Source: Kocuria soli
Lineage (GTDB): Bacteria; Actinomycetota; Actinomycetes; Actinomycetales; Micrococcaceae
Assembly (NCBI RefSeq): GCF_003797835.1
Contig: NZ_RKMF01000009.1
Coordinates: 62,001 to 126,000 of the forward strand
Reading direction: 5' to 3'
Length of the DNA: 64,000 bases
In this document: piece by piece, positions 22,106 through 34,018 of the stretch
Position numbering within the stretch: position 1 is the first letter of the stretch
Layout of the letters: every line of letters begins with the position of its first letter
Made by a program: the position numbers and the translations under genes
Notes under the pieces: generated by a model
The model's database searches: none
What the model was told of the DNA's origin: nothing
What the model saw: only the letters and a program-made list of their open reading frames with translations

Positions 22106-23542
22106 TCAGTCGGCGCTTTCGACCCGGATCAGACCCCGCAGGTCCAACACCTCGTCGAGTTCACGGATGGTCTCCACGGTACGCACCAGGTCCGCGTTGC
22201 GCGCGCGGTGGGTCACGATGCGCAGTTCGGCCAGGCACTCTCCCGGGCGCTCGGGGGCATCGGGGAGGTCACGCTGCTGCATGGTCGAAATGGACACGCC
22301 GTGCTGTGCGAAGACCGTGGAGATCGCCGCCAGCACTCCCGCGCGATCCGGGCACAGCAGGGTCAGGGAGAAGCTGGTCCGCACGTCGTCGACGTTGGTC
22401 GCGGGCAGTCCCGCGTGGAAACTCGGGGCGACGGCGGGGCCACCGGCCACAGAGCGACGCAGGGCGGCCACAAGGTCGCCCATGACCGCCGACGCGGTGG
22501 GCGCCCCGCCGGCACCGGGCCCGTAGAACATGAGTTCCCCGGCGTTCTCCGCCTCCACGAACACGGCGTTGAACGCCCCGCGGACACCGGCCAGAGGATG
22601 CTGACGGGGAATCATGGTGGGGACCACGCGAAGGTTCACGCCCGCGGATGTCGAGGTCGGTGTCGCAGCAGTCGCCCCGGACCCGTCGTCGTGTGCCTCG
22701 GCGGTAACCCGCTCGGCCACTCCGAGCAGCTTGATGACGTAACCGGCGTCCCGTGCCGCCTCCACGTCCTCGGCCGTGACCCCGGTGATCCCGCGGCAGT
22801 ACACGTCATCGATCGTGTAGGACGAGTGGAAGGCGATGGACCCCAGGATCGCCACCTTGGCCGCGGCGTCGTGGCCTTCGATGTCCGCGGTTGGGTCGGC
22901 CTCCGCGTAGCCCAGGCGTTGGGCCTCGGCCAGGGCGTCGTTGAAGTCGGCACCCGTGGAGTCCATCTGGTCCAGGATGTAGTTGGTGGTCCCGTTCATG
23001 ATGCCCAGAACGCGGTTGACCTTGTCCCCGGACAACGAATCGAGCATCGGGCGCACGATCGGGATGGCCCCGGCGACTGCGGCTTCGTAGGAGATGCTGG
23101 TCCCCGCCGCCTCCGCGGCCGCAGCATGCAGTTCGGGGCCGTGTTGGGCCAGCAGCGCCTTGTTGCCGGAGACCACCGGCTTGCCCGCACGCAGTGCGGA
23201 CAGGATGCGGGTGCGGGCCGGTTCGATTCCGCCGGTCAGCTCCACGACGACGTCCGCCGCCTCGATCAGGGCCTCCGCGTCGGTGGTCAGGAGTTCCTGG
23301 GGCAGGTCCACGGTGCGCGGTGCCGACACGTCACGAACCGCGATTCCGATCAGTTCCGGGCGGGCTCCGATCCGGTCGCCGAGTTCCTCGGAGTCCTCGA
23401 GAAGAATCCGCGCAACCTCGGCCCCCACGTTCCCGGCACCCAGCAGTGCCACCCTGACGAGGGGTAGATCGGCCCGGTGCACGGCAGCCGTCGATGCTGC
23501 GGTGTGGGGCGCGGGCGAGGTTTCGGAATCCGGTCGGGACAC
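22106..23542 (-). CDS. hom: Homoserine dehydrogenase
   Basis: Reduces aspartate semialdehyde to homoserine, the branch point to threonine and methionine. 478 residues: NAD(P)-binding VALLGAGNVGAEVAR near 31-45, the catalytic region with EAVAGAIPIV and GIMNGTTNYIL, and a C-terminal ACT domain (about 390-470, CPDRAGVLAAISTVF) that usually gives threonine feedback inhibition. GTG start at 23542 with GGAG 6 nt before. Internal linker after the catalytic domain contains an Ala/Thr/Ser-rich stretch. Confidence 0.97.
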   Translation of the reverse strand: MSRPDSETSPAPHTAASTAAVHRADLPLVRVALLGAGNVGAEVARILLEDSEELGDRIGARPELIGIAVRDVSAPRTVDLPQELLTTDAEALIEAADVVVELTGGIEPARTRILSALRAGKPVVSGNKALLAQHGPELHAAAAEAAGTSISYEAAVAGAIPIVRPMLDSLSGDKVNRVLGIMNGTTNYILDQMDSTGADFNDALAEAQRLGYAEADPTADIEGHDAAAKVAILGSIAFHSSYTIDDVYCRGITGVTAEDVEAARDAGYVIKLLGVAERVTAEAHDDGSGATAATPTSTSAGVNLRVVPTMIPRQHPLAGVRGAFNAVFVEAENAGELMFYGPGAGGAPTASAVMGDLVAALRRSVAGGPAVAPSFHAGLPATNVDDVRTSFSLTLLCPDRAGVLAAISTVFAQHGVSISTMQQRDLPDAPERPGECLAELRIVTHRARNADLVRTVETIRELDEVLDLRGLIRVESAD

Positions 23543-23621
23543 GTGGGGCTCCAGAGGTCTAGCGGGGCACAGCGGGCGTGGGTCGAGGGATCGACGTCGG
23601 GTGGTTCCGGCGGCGAGCGGG

Positions 23622-25202
23622 TCAGCTCATGCGGGCGAACAGGTCCTGTTCCGTTTCACCGCGGACGATGACGCGGGCTTCCGGCACGCCGTCCACGGTG
23701 CGGACGGCCACCACAGTGGGGCGGGGCAACCAGTTGTAGTTGCTCGACAACGCCCAGCAGTACGCGCCGGTCGCGGGCACGGCCAACAGGTCGCCGGGGG
23801 CGAGGTCGGCGGGGAGGTAGGTCGCGTTGACCACGATGTCCCCGGATTCGCAGTGCTTGCCGACCACGCGGGAGAACACGGGTTCCGAGTGGTTCTCGCC
23901 CGCCCGTTCGTCGGCGACGACGACGGAGTAGTCGGCGCCGTAGAGCACGGGCCGGGGATTGTCGGACATGCCACCGTCCACGGAGACGTAGCGGCGCTGA
24001 CGGCCGGGTTCCACGGTCACACCCTTGAGCGTTCCCACGGTGTAGAGGGTCACCCCCGAAGGCCCGGCGATCGCACGCCCGGGTTCGACCGAGAAGTGTG
24101 GGACCGGCAGGTCCAGGCGCCGGCAGGTCTCGCCGACGGATGCGGCCAGGGCCTGGGCCACGTCCTTGGCCGAACGCGGTGTGTCCGCCTCTGTGTAGGC
24201 GATGCCGTAGCCGCCGCCCAGGTCCACCTGGGGCAGGCTGACACCGAACCTGTCCTTGACCTCGGCCATGAAGGTCAGGACGCGCTCGGCCGCCTGCGCG
24301 AAGCCGTCTGGGGAGAAGATCTGGGACCCGATGTGGCAGTGGATCCCCTGGAGGTCGATGTTGGGGTGGGCCACGCAGGCGCTCACCGCGCGCATTGCCG
24401 GAGACGGTTCGGCCCCGTCGGCGGTCGCGCCCACCCCGGAGGTGTCCTCCGGGGTTTCGGCGGCGGCCAAGGACAGCCCGAACTTCTGGTCCTCGTGTGC
24501 CGTGGCGATGAACTCGTGGGTCTCCGCGTGGATCCCCGGGGTGACCCTGAGCATCACGGCGGCCGTGACCCCCAGGGCGCGGGCCAGTCGGCCCACAAGT
24601 TCGATCTCCGGGAGGGAGTCGACGACGATCCGCCCGATCCCGGCGTCCAACGCGCGAGTGATCTCGGCCGCCGACTTGTTGTTGCCGTGCAATGCCATGC
24701 GCGCGGGGTCCATGCCGCCGCGCAGGCCGCAGGCCATTTCCCCGCCCGAGGCCGTGTCCAGGCACAGGCCTTCTTCACGCACCCAGCGGGCGACCTCCGG
24801 GGTCAGGAAGGACTTGCCCGCGAAGTACACGGAGACCTCCGCGCCGATCCCGGAGAACGCGTCCTCGAAGGCCTCACGGAAGCGGCGGGCGCGTTCCCGG
24901 AAGGTGTCCTCGGAGAGCACGTAGAGCGGGGTTCCGTAGGTCTCGGCCAACGACGTCGCACTGATTCCGGACACGGTCAGTTCACCCGTGTCGGCGCGCC
25001 CGAACGCCTCCGGCCAGATGGTGCGATCGAGTTCGTCCCAGGTACCGGGCACGGAGAGCCATTCCGGAGCCAGGTCGTTGACGCCGGTCTGCCAGGTGTC
25101 CTCCGCGGCGGGCTCGACCACGGGAACGGGACGCAGCCGGAAGCCGGTGGTGACGACGTCGTTCTCGTCGTCGTACTGGTCGAATTCCTCGAAATTGCTC
25201 AC
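23622..25202 (-). CDS. lysA: Diaminopimelate decarboxylase
   Basis: PLP enzyme making lysine from meso-diaminopimelate, the last step of lysine synthesis. 526 residues. The PLP lysine is Lys130 in VYFAGKSFLTPEV; HCHIGSQIF, GGGYGIAYTEAD and the active-site CESGDI are present. About 70 N-terminal residues precede the catalytic core. The frame is open far upstream; the GTG at 25202 is chosen because AAAGGA lies 7 nt before it, while the GTG at 25208 would be only 1 nt from it. The two starts flank the argS stop, so lysA is coupled to argS. Confidence 0.97.
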   Translation of the reverse strand: MSNFEEFDQYDDENDVVTTGFRLRPVPVVEPAAEDTWQTGVNDLAPEWLSVPGTWDELDRTIWPEAFGRADTGELTVSGISATSLAETYGTPLYVLSEDTFRERARRFREAFEDAFSGIGAEVSVYFAGKSFLTPEVARWVREEGLCLDTASGGEMACGLRGGMDPARMALHGNNKSAAEITRALDAGIGRIVVDSLPEIELVGRLARALGVTAAVMLRVTPGIHAETHEFIATAHEDQKFGLSLAAAETPEDTSGVGATADGAEPSPAMRAVSACVAHPNIDLQGIHCHIGSQIFSPDGFAQAAERVLTFMAEVKDRFGVSLPQVDLGGGYGIAYTEADTPRSAKDVAQALAASVGETCRRLDLPVPHFSVEPGRAIAGPSGVTLYTVGTLKGVTVEPGRQRRYVSVDGGMSDNPRPVLYGADYSVVVADERAGENHSEPVFSRVVGKHCESGDIVVNATYLPADLAPGDLLAVPATGAYCWALSSNYNWLPRPTVVAVRTVDGVPEARVIVRGETEQDLFARMS

Positions 25203-25204
25203 CG

Positions 25205-26857
25205 TCACATCCTTTCGGGTGCCGACACGCCCAGCAGCTCCAGCCCGTTGGCCAGGACCTGTCGGGTGGCGTCGTTGAGCCACAGGCGAGTGCGGTGGGT
25301 GTCCGTGACAGTCTCCTCCGTCTGCGGGGTCACACGGCAGGCACCGTACCAGCGGTGGTAGGCGCCCGCGAGGGCCTCCAGGTGTCGGGCCACGCGGTGC
25401 GGTTCCCGCAGTGCCGCGGCCTCCGCCACGACCGACGGGTACGCACCCAGTGCCGCGAGCAGCTCGCCTTCGGTCTCGTGGGTCAGCAGCGCGGCGTCGA
25501 AGGCCTCCCGGGTGACCCCGGCGGCCTCGGCGTTGCGGTCGACGGCGCAGGTCCGGGCGTGCGCGTACTGGACGTAGAACACGGGGTTCTCGTTGGAGCG
25601 CTTGGCCAGCAGGTCCAGGTCGATGTCGATGTTGGAGTCCACCGAGTACCGGGTGAGCGAGTACCGTGCGGCATCCACGCCGACGGCCCCGACCAGGTCC
25701 TCCATGGTCACCACGGTCCCCGCGCGCTTGGACATGCGAACCGCCACGCCGTCCTTCACCAGGTTGACCATCTGGCCGATCATGACCTCGACCTTGGCGG
25801 GATCGTCCCCCAGGCTGGCGGCCACGGCCTTGAGCCGGGCGACGTAGCCGTGGTGGTCGGCACCGAGCATGTAGATGCACAGGTCGGCCCCGCGGTCACG
25901 CTTGTTCTTGAAGTAGGCGATGTCCCCGGCGATGTAGGCGGCGTTGCCGTCGGACTTGATGACCACGCGGTCCTTGTCGTCACCGTGGTCGGTGGAACGC
26001 AGCCACCAGGCGCCGTCGTTGAAGTAGAGCGAGTCCTGCTGCTTGAGCTGTTCGAGCAAGGTGTCCACCGCGCCGTCCTCGAACAGCGAGTTCTCGTGGA
26101 ACCAGACGTCGAAGTCCACCCCGAACTCCCGCAGCGACTCCTTGATGTCGCCGAACATGAAGTCCACACCCGCGGCACGGAAGGTCTCCTGCGGGTCCTC
26201 GGACTCGAGCGCCTGCGGGTCCTGGGCCAGGATCCGGTCCGCGATCTCGGCGATGTACGCGCCGCCGTAGCCGTCCTCCGGGGCGGGTTCGTTGCGGGCG
26301 GCGGCCAGCAGCGACTGGGCGAACCGGTCGATCTGGGCACCGTGGTCGTTGAAGTAGTACTCGCGGGTGACCGCAGCGCCCTGGGATTCGAAGACGCGCG
26401 CCAGGGAGTCACCCACGGCTGCCCAGCGCGTGCCACCCAGATGGATGGGGCCGGTCGGGTTGGCGGAGACGAATTCGAGGTTGATGGCCTGTCCGGCCAT
26501 CGAGTCCGTACGGCCGTAAGCGCGCCCCTGCTCGACGACGGTGCGGGCGAGCTCCCCAGCAGCGGCGGCGTCCAGGGTGATGTTCAGGAAGCCGGGCCCG
26601 GCGATGTCCACGGAGGCCACGCCGTCGAGCGCCTCGAGGCGGCCCTTGAGAATCTCGGCTACTTCACGCGGTGGTCGGCCGACCTTCTTGGTCAGCTGCA
26701 TGGCGATGTTGGTGGCCCAGTCGCCGTGGTCCCGGTTCCTGGGACGTTCGACCTTCACGGGAGGCAACTCCTGGCCCTCGCCCAGGGAGAGCTCTCCCTG
26801 GGCAACACTCTCGCCCAGGCATGCGGATACGGCGGCACTCAGTTCTTCGGGGGTCAC
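25205..26857 (-). CDS. argS: Arginyl-tRNA synthetase
   Basis: Charges tRNA-Arg with arginine. 550 residues, class I fold. The HIGH-type motif appears as [18 protein letters not shown], common in actinobacteria, and the anticodon-binding DALR domain forms the C-terminus, ending [10 protein letters not shown]. The start is a GTG at 26857 with no Shine-Dalgarno, but TACACT lies 6 nt before it, so the message may be leaderless. Diverges from a tRNA-Arg gene 104 bp away and is followed by lysA with an overlap. Confidence 0.97.
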   Translation of the reverse strand: MTPEELSAAVSACLGESVAQGELSLGEGQELPPVKVERPRNRDHGDWATNIAMQLTKKVGRPPREVAEILKGRLEALDGVASVDIAGPGFLNITLDAAAAGELARTVVEQGRAYGRTDSMAGQAINLEFVSANPTGPIHLGGTRWAAVGDSLARVFESQGAAVTREYYFNDHGAQIDRFAQSLLAAARNEPAPEDGYGGAYIAEIADRILAQDPQALESEDPQETFRAAGVDFMFGDIKESLREFGVDFDVWFHENSLFEDGAVDTLLEQLKQQDSLYFNDGAWWLRSTDHGDDKDRVVIKSDGNAAYIAGDIAYFKNKRDRGADLCIYMLGADHHGYVARLKAVAASLGDDPAKVEVMIGQMVNLVKDGVAVRMSKRAGTVVTMEDLVGAVGVDAARYSLTRYSVDSNIDIDLDLLAKRSNENPVFYVQYAHARTCAVDRNAEAAGVTREAFDAALLTHETEGELLAALGAYPSVVAEAAALREPHRVARHLEALAGAYHRWYGACRVTPQTEETVTDTHRTRLWLNDATRQVLANGLELLGVSAPERM

Positions 26858-26863
26858 CGGGAC

Positions 26864-26869
26864 AGTGTA
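26864..26869 (-). promoter_or_regulatory. Candidate -10 box for leaderless argS transcript
   Basis: On the minus strand TACACT (TANNNT class) ends 6 nt before the argS GTG, the spacing that would start transcription at the start codon. No clear -35 is present. Confidence 0.35.
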
Positions 26870-26899
26870 TCCGGAAGGTGTCGCGCCCCCGCTGGGTCA

Positions 26900-26926
26900 G
26901 TGACACCGTCTGACCGGTGATACAGT
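26900..26926 (+). promoter_or_regulatory. Candidate promoter of tRNA-Arg
   Basis: GTGACA (26900-26905, five of six to TTGACA) and TACAGT (26921-26926) are 15 bp apart, about 35 bp before the tRNA. The spacing is short, so this is tentative. Confidence 0.4.
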
Positions 26927-26961
26927 CTTGGGGTCCGTCACGGTGATCCCGCGACGGTCAT

Positions 26962-27034
26962 GCCCGAGTAGCTCAGTGGATAGAGCGCTTGCCTCCGGAG
27001 CAAGAAGTCGTAGGTTCGAATCCTATCTCGGGCA
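26962..27034 (+). tRNA. tRNA-Arg (anticodon CCG)
   Basis: A 73-nt cloverleaf: acceptor GCCCGAG/CTCGGGC with discriminator A, D arm GCTC/GAGC, anticodon stem CTTGC/GCAAG enclosing loop CTCCGGA (anticodon CCG, reading CGG), and T arm GTAGG-TTCGAAT-CCTAT. The CCA end is not encoded. It is transcribed away from argS, whose product charges it. Confidence 0.97.
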
Positions 27035-27072
27035 CTTTTCATGCCCTCTTGCCCCCGACTCGGCGCCTGCCC

Positions 27073-27465
27073 TCAGCGGAAGCGGCTGCCCGCTCCGCCG
27101 TCGTCCTCCGGACTGAACCGCGTGGGGTGGAAGCTTTCCAGGTCGTAGTCCGTGAACGCCTCCTCGCCCCAGGCCTCGTCCAGGGCACGGTCCTCGTCTG
27201 TCACGGCATCGGTGTTGGCCTGTCGAAGCCAGAAACCCCAGAAGATCAGGACGCCGCTGACCACCAGGGCGATGGACCCGAAGATCGCGGTGAACCACCC
27301 ACGTCCCGTCATCGGAACCGGATCGATCTCCGCGGTGGCCCGTGCCACGTGGATCAGTCCCTCCGGGAACATCCACGTGGCCATGAACAACAGGACGATG
27401 CCGACGCCGAACATCGTGCCTCCGACGGCCTGCCGCCGACGGCGTTGGTCGGGCGTTCGGGTCAT
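27073..27465 (-). CDS. Conserved-looking two-helix membrane protein, function unknown
   Basis: 130 residues. A short basic N-terminus (TRTPDQRRRRQ) leads into helix 1 (FGVGIVLLFMATWMF), a loop, helix 2 (WFTAIFGSIALVVSGVLIFW), then an acidic tail (DEDRALDEAWGEEAF...) ending GAGSRFR. I recognise no family. The ATG at 27465 is chosen over the longer frame because the upstream codons fall in a heptanucleotide repeat. It stands alone between tRNA-Arg and the ABC transporter. Confidence 0.65.
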   Translation of the reverse strand: MTRTPDQRRRRQAVGGTMFGVGIVLLFMATWMFPEGLIHVARATAEIDPVPMTGRGWFTAIFGSIALVVSGVLIFWGFWLRQANTDAVTDEDRALDEAWGEEAFTDYDLESFHPTRFSPEDDGGAGSRFR

Positions 27466-27480
27466 GGCGGATCGGCTCCA

Positions 27481-27522
27481 GGGTTCGTGGTTCAGGGTTC
27501 GCGGTTGAGGGTTCGTGCTGCA
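27481..27522. repeat. Tandem 14-bp (2 x 7) repeat upstream of the 130-residue protein
   Basis: Three near-copies of a 14-bp unit: GGGTTCGTGGTTCA, GGGTTCGCGGTTGA, GGGTTCGTGCTGCA. Each half is a 7-bp unit of the form KGGTTCR, close to the repeat at 13884-13904. Confidence 0.65.
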
Positions 27523-27569
27523 AGGGTGTGCGTGCACGGGTCTCGGCTGACCCATCCTACGGTCGCGGA

Positions 27570-29365
27570 TCAGCCGACCCGGCCCAGCGCAACCAGCTGG
27601 GCGAAGTGCTCATTGCTCCGGCGCACTTCCTCGAAGGTCCCCACGTCCGTCACCTCGCCCTGGTCCATGAACACGATCGTGTCCGCCGAACGCACCGTCG
27701 AGAGACGGTGGGCAACCATGACGATGGTCAGGCGACCCGCGAGTTCCTCCAGGGTCATCGACAGCTTCTTCTCCGTGAGGTTGTCCAGGGCCGACGTCGC
27801 CTCGTCCAGGATCAGGACCTTCGGTTCCCGGTACAGGGCCCGGGCGATCCCGATGCGCTGACGCTGCCCACCGGAGATGCGGATCCCGCGTTCCCCCAAC
27901 ACGGTCTCGGCACCCTCCGGCAGATCGGCGACCAGATCGTCCAACTGCGCGGAATGCAGGGCCCGGGCCAGGCGTTCGTCGTCGATCTCCCCCTCCGGAA
28001 CCCCGAAGGCCACGTTGCGGCGCAAGGAGGAGTTGATCAGGAAGACGTCCTGGGAGACGACGCCGAGGGACCGGTGCCAGTCCGCGGGACGCGCGGCGAT
28101 GTCCTGACCGCCGCACATGACTCGCCCCTCGGTGGGGGCGAAGAGTCCGAGCAACACGTCCAGGACCGTTGACTTCCCGGCACCGCTGGAACCCACCAGG
28201 GCCACCGTGCTGCCCTCCGGGATGCGCAGGTTCACTCCCCGCAGGGTCCAGTCGCGGGAATCCGGGAAGCGGAAGCCGACCCCCTGCAGCTCGATGTCCC
28301 CCTGCAACGGGGCGGGTCCGCTGCCGTCGTCCTGGGGTGAGTGGTGCGTCGTGACCGCGGCGGGGAGTGCGGCCAGCGTGGACTCGGTCTCCTCGAGCCC
28401 CACCGTGGCAGCGCGTGCCTCGCCGAGGTTGGCCCCGAGCCGGTTCAGCGTGGGCAACATGCGTCCGGCGGCGGCCGTGAAAACGCCCAGGATTGCGATC
28501 ATCTGCCCCGTGTCCCCCATGAGCTGGATCGCAGCGGCAATGGCGCCGATGCCCACGACCATGGCGACCTCCAGCAGGTACCGCGGCGCCTCCGACAGGA
28601 TCGAGAGCTTGCGGACCGCTCGTGCCTGGCGAGCCCGGGTCTCCCGGAACTGCTGGGTGAAGAAGGGGACGCTGGTGGTCAGCCGAACGTCCCGGAAGCC
28701 CTCCACGACCGGGATCCGCGCGTTCCACTGCTCCGCAGCGACGTCCGAGAGTTCCCGCCCGATGCGCCGCTGATGCGATCTGAGGACCAGCTGGATCACC
28801 GCGAGCACCCCGCCCAGGACCACCACCGCGGCCACCGTGCCGACCGGGGAGATCCAGGCCAGGACCACGGTGGCCAGGATCAGGGTCAGCGCGTCCACCG
28901 TGATCATGAGGTACCCGTTGAGCAGCCCCCCGAAAACCTGCGACATGGAGAAGTCCAGCTGCCGGTTCATCTGGGCATTGCTGCGCGTGCGGTGCACGAC
29001 GTAAGGCGCCTCCGCGTACCGTTCCAACATGTTGGCCGCGGCCAGACCTTCGAGCCGGCTGGTGCGCCCCAGGAGCCACCACCGGAACATGATCGCGGCC
29101 ACGGTCTTGAGCAGAAACACGCCGCCCACGGCTGCGGCCAGCACGACGATTCCGGCTCCGACTCCGTGGACCCCGAACGGGGCCAGCCGGTCCAGCACCG
29201 ACTCGTGCCCCGGTGCCCTGGTGGCCACAAGCATGAGCGGCATCATCGCCGCGATCCCCACCATGTCCAACAGGGCCACGACCAGCGACCCCAAGACGGC
29301 CCAGACCAGCCAGGCTTTGCCTTCCGACGGCAGGAGTTGATCGTGGACTCGGAGCAGTCTGCGGA

Positions 29366-29369
<4 letters not shown>
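27570..29369 (-). CDS. ABC transporter, fused permease and ATPase (possible lipid-linked glycan flippase)
   Basis: 599 residues: six transmembrane helices in the first ~300, then an ATPase with Walker A GSSGAGKST at 393-401, signature ISGGQRQR, Walker B VLILDEATSALD and the H-loop AHRLST. The layout and N-terminus resemble PglK/MsbA-type exporters. No Wzx-type flippase is seen in this locus, so translocation of lipid-linked oligosaccharide is a reasonable guess. GTG start at 29369 overlaps the RmlC-RmlD stop (GTGA). Last gene of the rmlB operon. Confidence 0.85.
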
Positions 29370-31980
<2,611 letters not shown>

Positions 31981-31985
31981 TCATC

Positions 31986-32014
31986 TTCAGATCTTCTTTG
32001 AAACCGCATAGGAT
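31986..32014 (+). promoter_or_regulatory. Candidate promoter for the secreted-protein operon
   Basis: TTCAGA (31986-31991) and TAGGAT (32009-32014) are 17 bp apart in an AT-richer stretch between rmlB and the gene at 32107; each matches its consensus at four of six positions. Confidence 0.3.
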
Positions 32015-32106
32015 ACTGCTCGGTAGGTACTTGGGCTGGTCTGGCTCGGGGACCTCGCAGCCACACCGACATGGTGACTATGTCCTTTGGGGGGATGAGC
32101 GGGAGC

Positions 32107-32715
32107 ATGTCTGAAATCCAATCCAACACAACACGCGACGGTCAGGGCGTTTCCAGGCGCACCGTCGTCAGAAACGTCATGTGGACCACACCCGTTGTGG
32201 TTGCCGCAACCGCGGCGCCCGCCTACGCGGCCTCTCCGTCAGAGGAACTCGGGCTACAGGGGTGGGTGTCCGTCGCCAAGAGCTGTTCGTCCACCACCCA
32301 AGGCAGCGTCGTCACCATCGATGCCACGTCCGGGAGATACCCCGACCGCGGCCTGTGGGTCATCGGCGGAGATGGCGACTCGACGGTGACCAGCGCCAGC
32401 CTCACCGTGTATCTGTCCAGCAGCTTGGGCACCATCCCTTGGTCCGCCCGCGCTGGCAACACGGGATGGTCGGTCCCCGTGGTGGACGCTTCAGCACCGC
32501 GGCGTGCCGGGTACACCGCGTACACGACCCGTTACTCGGGGACATGGCGTCACGACCCCGCCAACAACGTCCTGTTGTCCGTCGGTCAACCCCGTTTTTC
32601 GGGCCGCCTCCCCAGCTATACCGCCTGCGCGCAAGACCTGTCCGTCTACTCCTACCGCAAGGCCACTGTCGACGGCCGGACCTACGAGATCCGCCGCGGC
32701 CCCGTTTACATCTGA
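32107..32715 (+). CDS. Secreted protein with twin-arginine-type signal (paralogue A), function unknown
   Basis: About 202 residues. The N-terminus carries SRRTVVR, a tryptophan, a hydrophobic stretch (TTPVVVAATAAPAYA) and a likely cut at AYA/AS. The mature part is Ser/Thr/Gly/Tyr-rich, probably beta-strand, with two cysteines (KSCSS and TACAQ) that could pair outside the cell. The signature closely matches that of the protein at 52542. Several ATGs lie upstream (32071, 32080, 32095); 32107 is a conservative choice since no start has an ideal ribosome site. Base composition is less GC-rich than its neighbours. Followed by the acidic peptide gene. Confidence 0.75.
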   Translation: MSEIQSNTTRDGQGVSRRTVVRNVMWTTPVVVAATAAPAYAASPSEELGLQGWVSVAKSCSSTTQGSVVTIDATSGRYPDRGLWVIGGDGDSTVTSASLTVYLSSSLGTIPWSARAGNTGWSVPVVDASAPRRAGYTAYTTRYSGTWRHDPANNVLLSVGQPRFSGRLPSYTACAQDLSVYSYRKATVDGRTYEIRRGPVYI

Positions 32716-32747
32716 CCGCGTACTTCTGAGATCGAGAGAGAGCCATC

Positions 32748-33056
32748 ATGGACAGCACCCCTGCACCGGAGACCCAAGGCCAGCCCGCTTCCTCTGCTGT
32801 GCCGAATTCAGCCGTCGAGCAAACAGACCGTCCCTCCACCGAAACGGCCAAGGCCGCGGACGGCACCAACACGCCGAGTGACCGCGGTACCCCCGGCGCT
32901 GCGGCGTCGAAGACGCCAGAGGATCCCAAGGATCCGTCGTCGACCACCGAGATTGATGAGAACGATCTCGACGAGAATGGTCGACAGCCCGGAGAAGGGG
33001 AATCCGATACCCTCGATTCTGACCGCCCCGACATTTACTCTTCCGCCGCGATCTAG
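32748..33056 (+). CDS. Small acidic disordered protein, possible peptide substrate
   Basis: 102 residues, rich in Asp, Glu, Pro, Ser, Thr and Ala, with no cysteine, tryptophan or phenylalanine and one tyrosine near the end (DRPDIYSSAAI). No signal peptide, no membrane helix and no family I recognise. GAGAGAG precedes the ATG, and the gene lies 32 bp after the secreted-protein gene, likely in one transcript. An RRE/PqqD-like protein is encoded 5.3 kb away, so it could be a tailored peptide, but it might also be a plain regulator or partner of the secreted protein. Convergent with a GT2 gene 20 bp away. Confidence 0.6.
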   Translation: MDSTPAPETQGQPASSAVPNSAVEQTDRPSTETAKAADGTNTPSDRGTPGAAASKTPEDPKDPSSTTEIDENDLDENGRQPGEGESDTLDSDRPDIYSSAAI

Positions 33057-33076
33057 CCCTCACCGGGCATCGAAGT

Positions 33077-34018
33077 TCACTCCGTAGGGCAGCCAGCGGG
33101 GAAGCCAGGAATTCGCGCCTCCGGGACGCGGCCCAGCACGCGGTATCGCGCGTGGCCTTCCACCACGCCCAGCGCCCAACCCAGTCGGCGCGCACTGTGA
33201 TGCTCCGCCGTGCCCCGGACAAGACCCAGGGCACTCGGCAAGAGGGTGACCAGCGCGCGCACGGCACCGCGGGCACTCACGCCGTGGGGCGGTAACTTGT
33301 CGCGATGACGGCACCAGAGCTGGAGGGACGTTCGGCCGTAATGGCGGAAGCGCCGCAGCTCACCCCGGGCGTCCGCCCGCTCGGTGTAGTCCACGACGGC
33401 ATCCGGGACGTACCCGAGGGTGTACCCGGTGTCCTGCGCCCGCCACGCGAAATCGGTTTCCTCGTGCCCCCGCACGAAGGATTCGTCGAAGCCTCCGATG
33501 CGCTGCAGAACCGTACGCCGCACGCCCATGTTGGCGCCCACCGGGTATCTGTGGTGGTCGAAGATCGTGGGGAGCTCACCCGGGACCTCCACCGCAAGGT
33601 CGGGCGTGCGCTCCTGCTCCCCCGGGCCCGGCCGATGTCCGGAAACACGGTGCAGCCCTCCCCCGACCAGGTCGTGACGCATCAGGCCGTCCACCATGGC
33701 GTCACGCCAGCCCGGGTGGACCCGGTCATCGGCGTCGCAGAACAGCACGAGGTCCGTGTCCGTGGCCGCGACACCCGCGTTGCGGGCGTGGGCCACACCC
33801 GCACGCAACGGGGCCTCGACAATCCGTACCCGGGGGTCCTCCCGGCGAAGTTCATAGAGCACCCGGGCCGTGGCATCGGTCGAACGGTTGTCGACCGCGA
33901 CCACCCGGTCGCCGTCGTGCAACTGGGCCAACACGGCGCGTACCTGCGTGGCCACGGTTGCCGCTGCGTTGCGGACCGGCACGACCACCGACACCGAGCC
34001 GCTCGTAGCCCCGTTCAT
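33077..34018 (-). CDS. Family-2 glycosyltransferase
   Basis: 313 residues. GT-A fold with VVVPVRNAA at the N-terminus, AVDNRSTDAT, the metal-binding FCDADDRVHPGW, and the acceptor motif RGHEETDFAWR. Transfers a sugar from a nucleotide donor during polysaccharide assembly; which sugar is unknown. ATG at 34018 overlaps the stop of the double GT4 gene (ATGA). C-terminal ~60 residues are basic and may touch the membrane. Confidence 0.88.
   Translation of the reverse strand: MNGATSGSVSVVVPVRNAAATVATQVRAVLAQLHDGDRVVAVDNRSTDATARVLYELRREDPRVRIVEAPLRAGVAHARNAGVAATDTDLVLFCDADDRVHPGWRDAMVDGLMRHDLVGGGLHRVSGHRPGPGEQERTPDLAVEVPGELPTIFDHHRYPVGANMGVRRTVLQRIGGFDESFVRGHEETDFAWRAQDTGYTLGYVPDAVVDYTERADARGELRRFRHYGRTSLQLWCRHRDKLPPHGVSARGAVRALVTLLPSALGLVRGTAEHHSARRLGWALGVVEGHARYRVLGRVPEARIPGFPAGCPTE

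Noticed and set aside
23094-25361. Plus-strand frame of 755 codons opposite hom and lysA
   Set aside because: Overlaps both genes completely, no ribosome site, no recognisable motif.
27030-27048. GGGCA-CTTTTCA-TGCCC as tRNA terminator
   Set aside because: The left arm is part of the tRNA acceptor stem and the stem is only 5 bp, so I did not call it.
32071-32106. Earlier start codons for the secreted protein
   Set aside because: Possible but unsupported: none has a ribosome site with good spacing, and they only lengthen the region before the twin-arginine pair.
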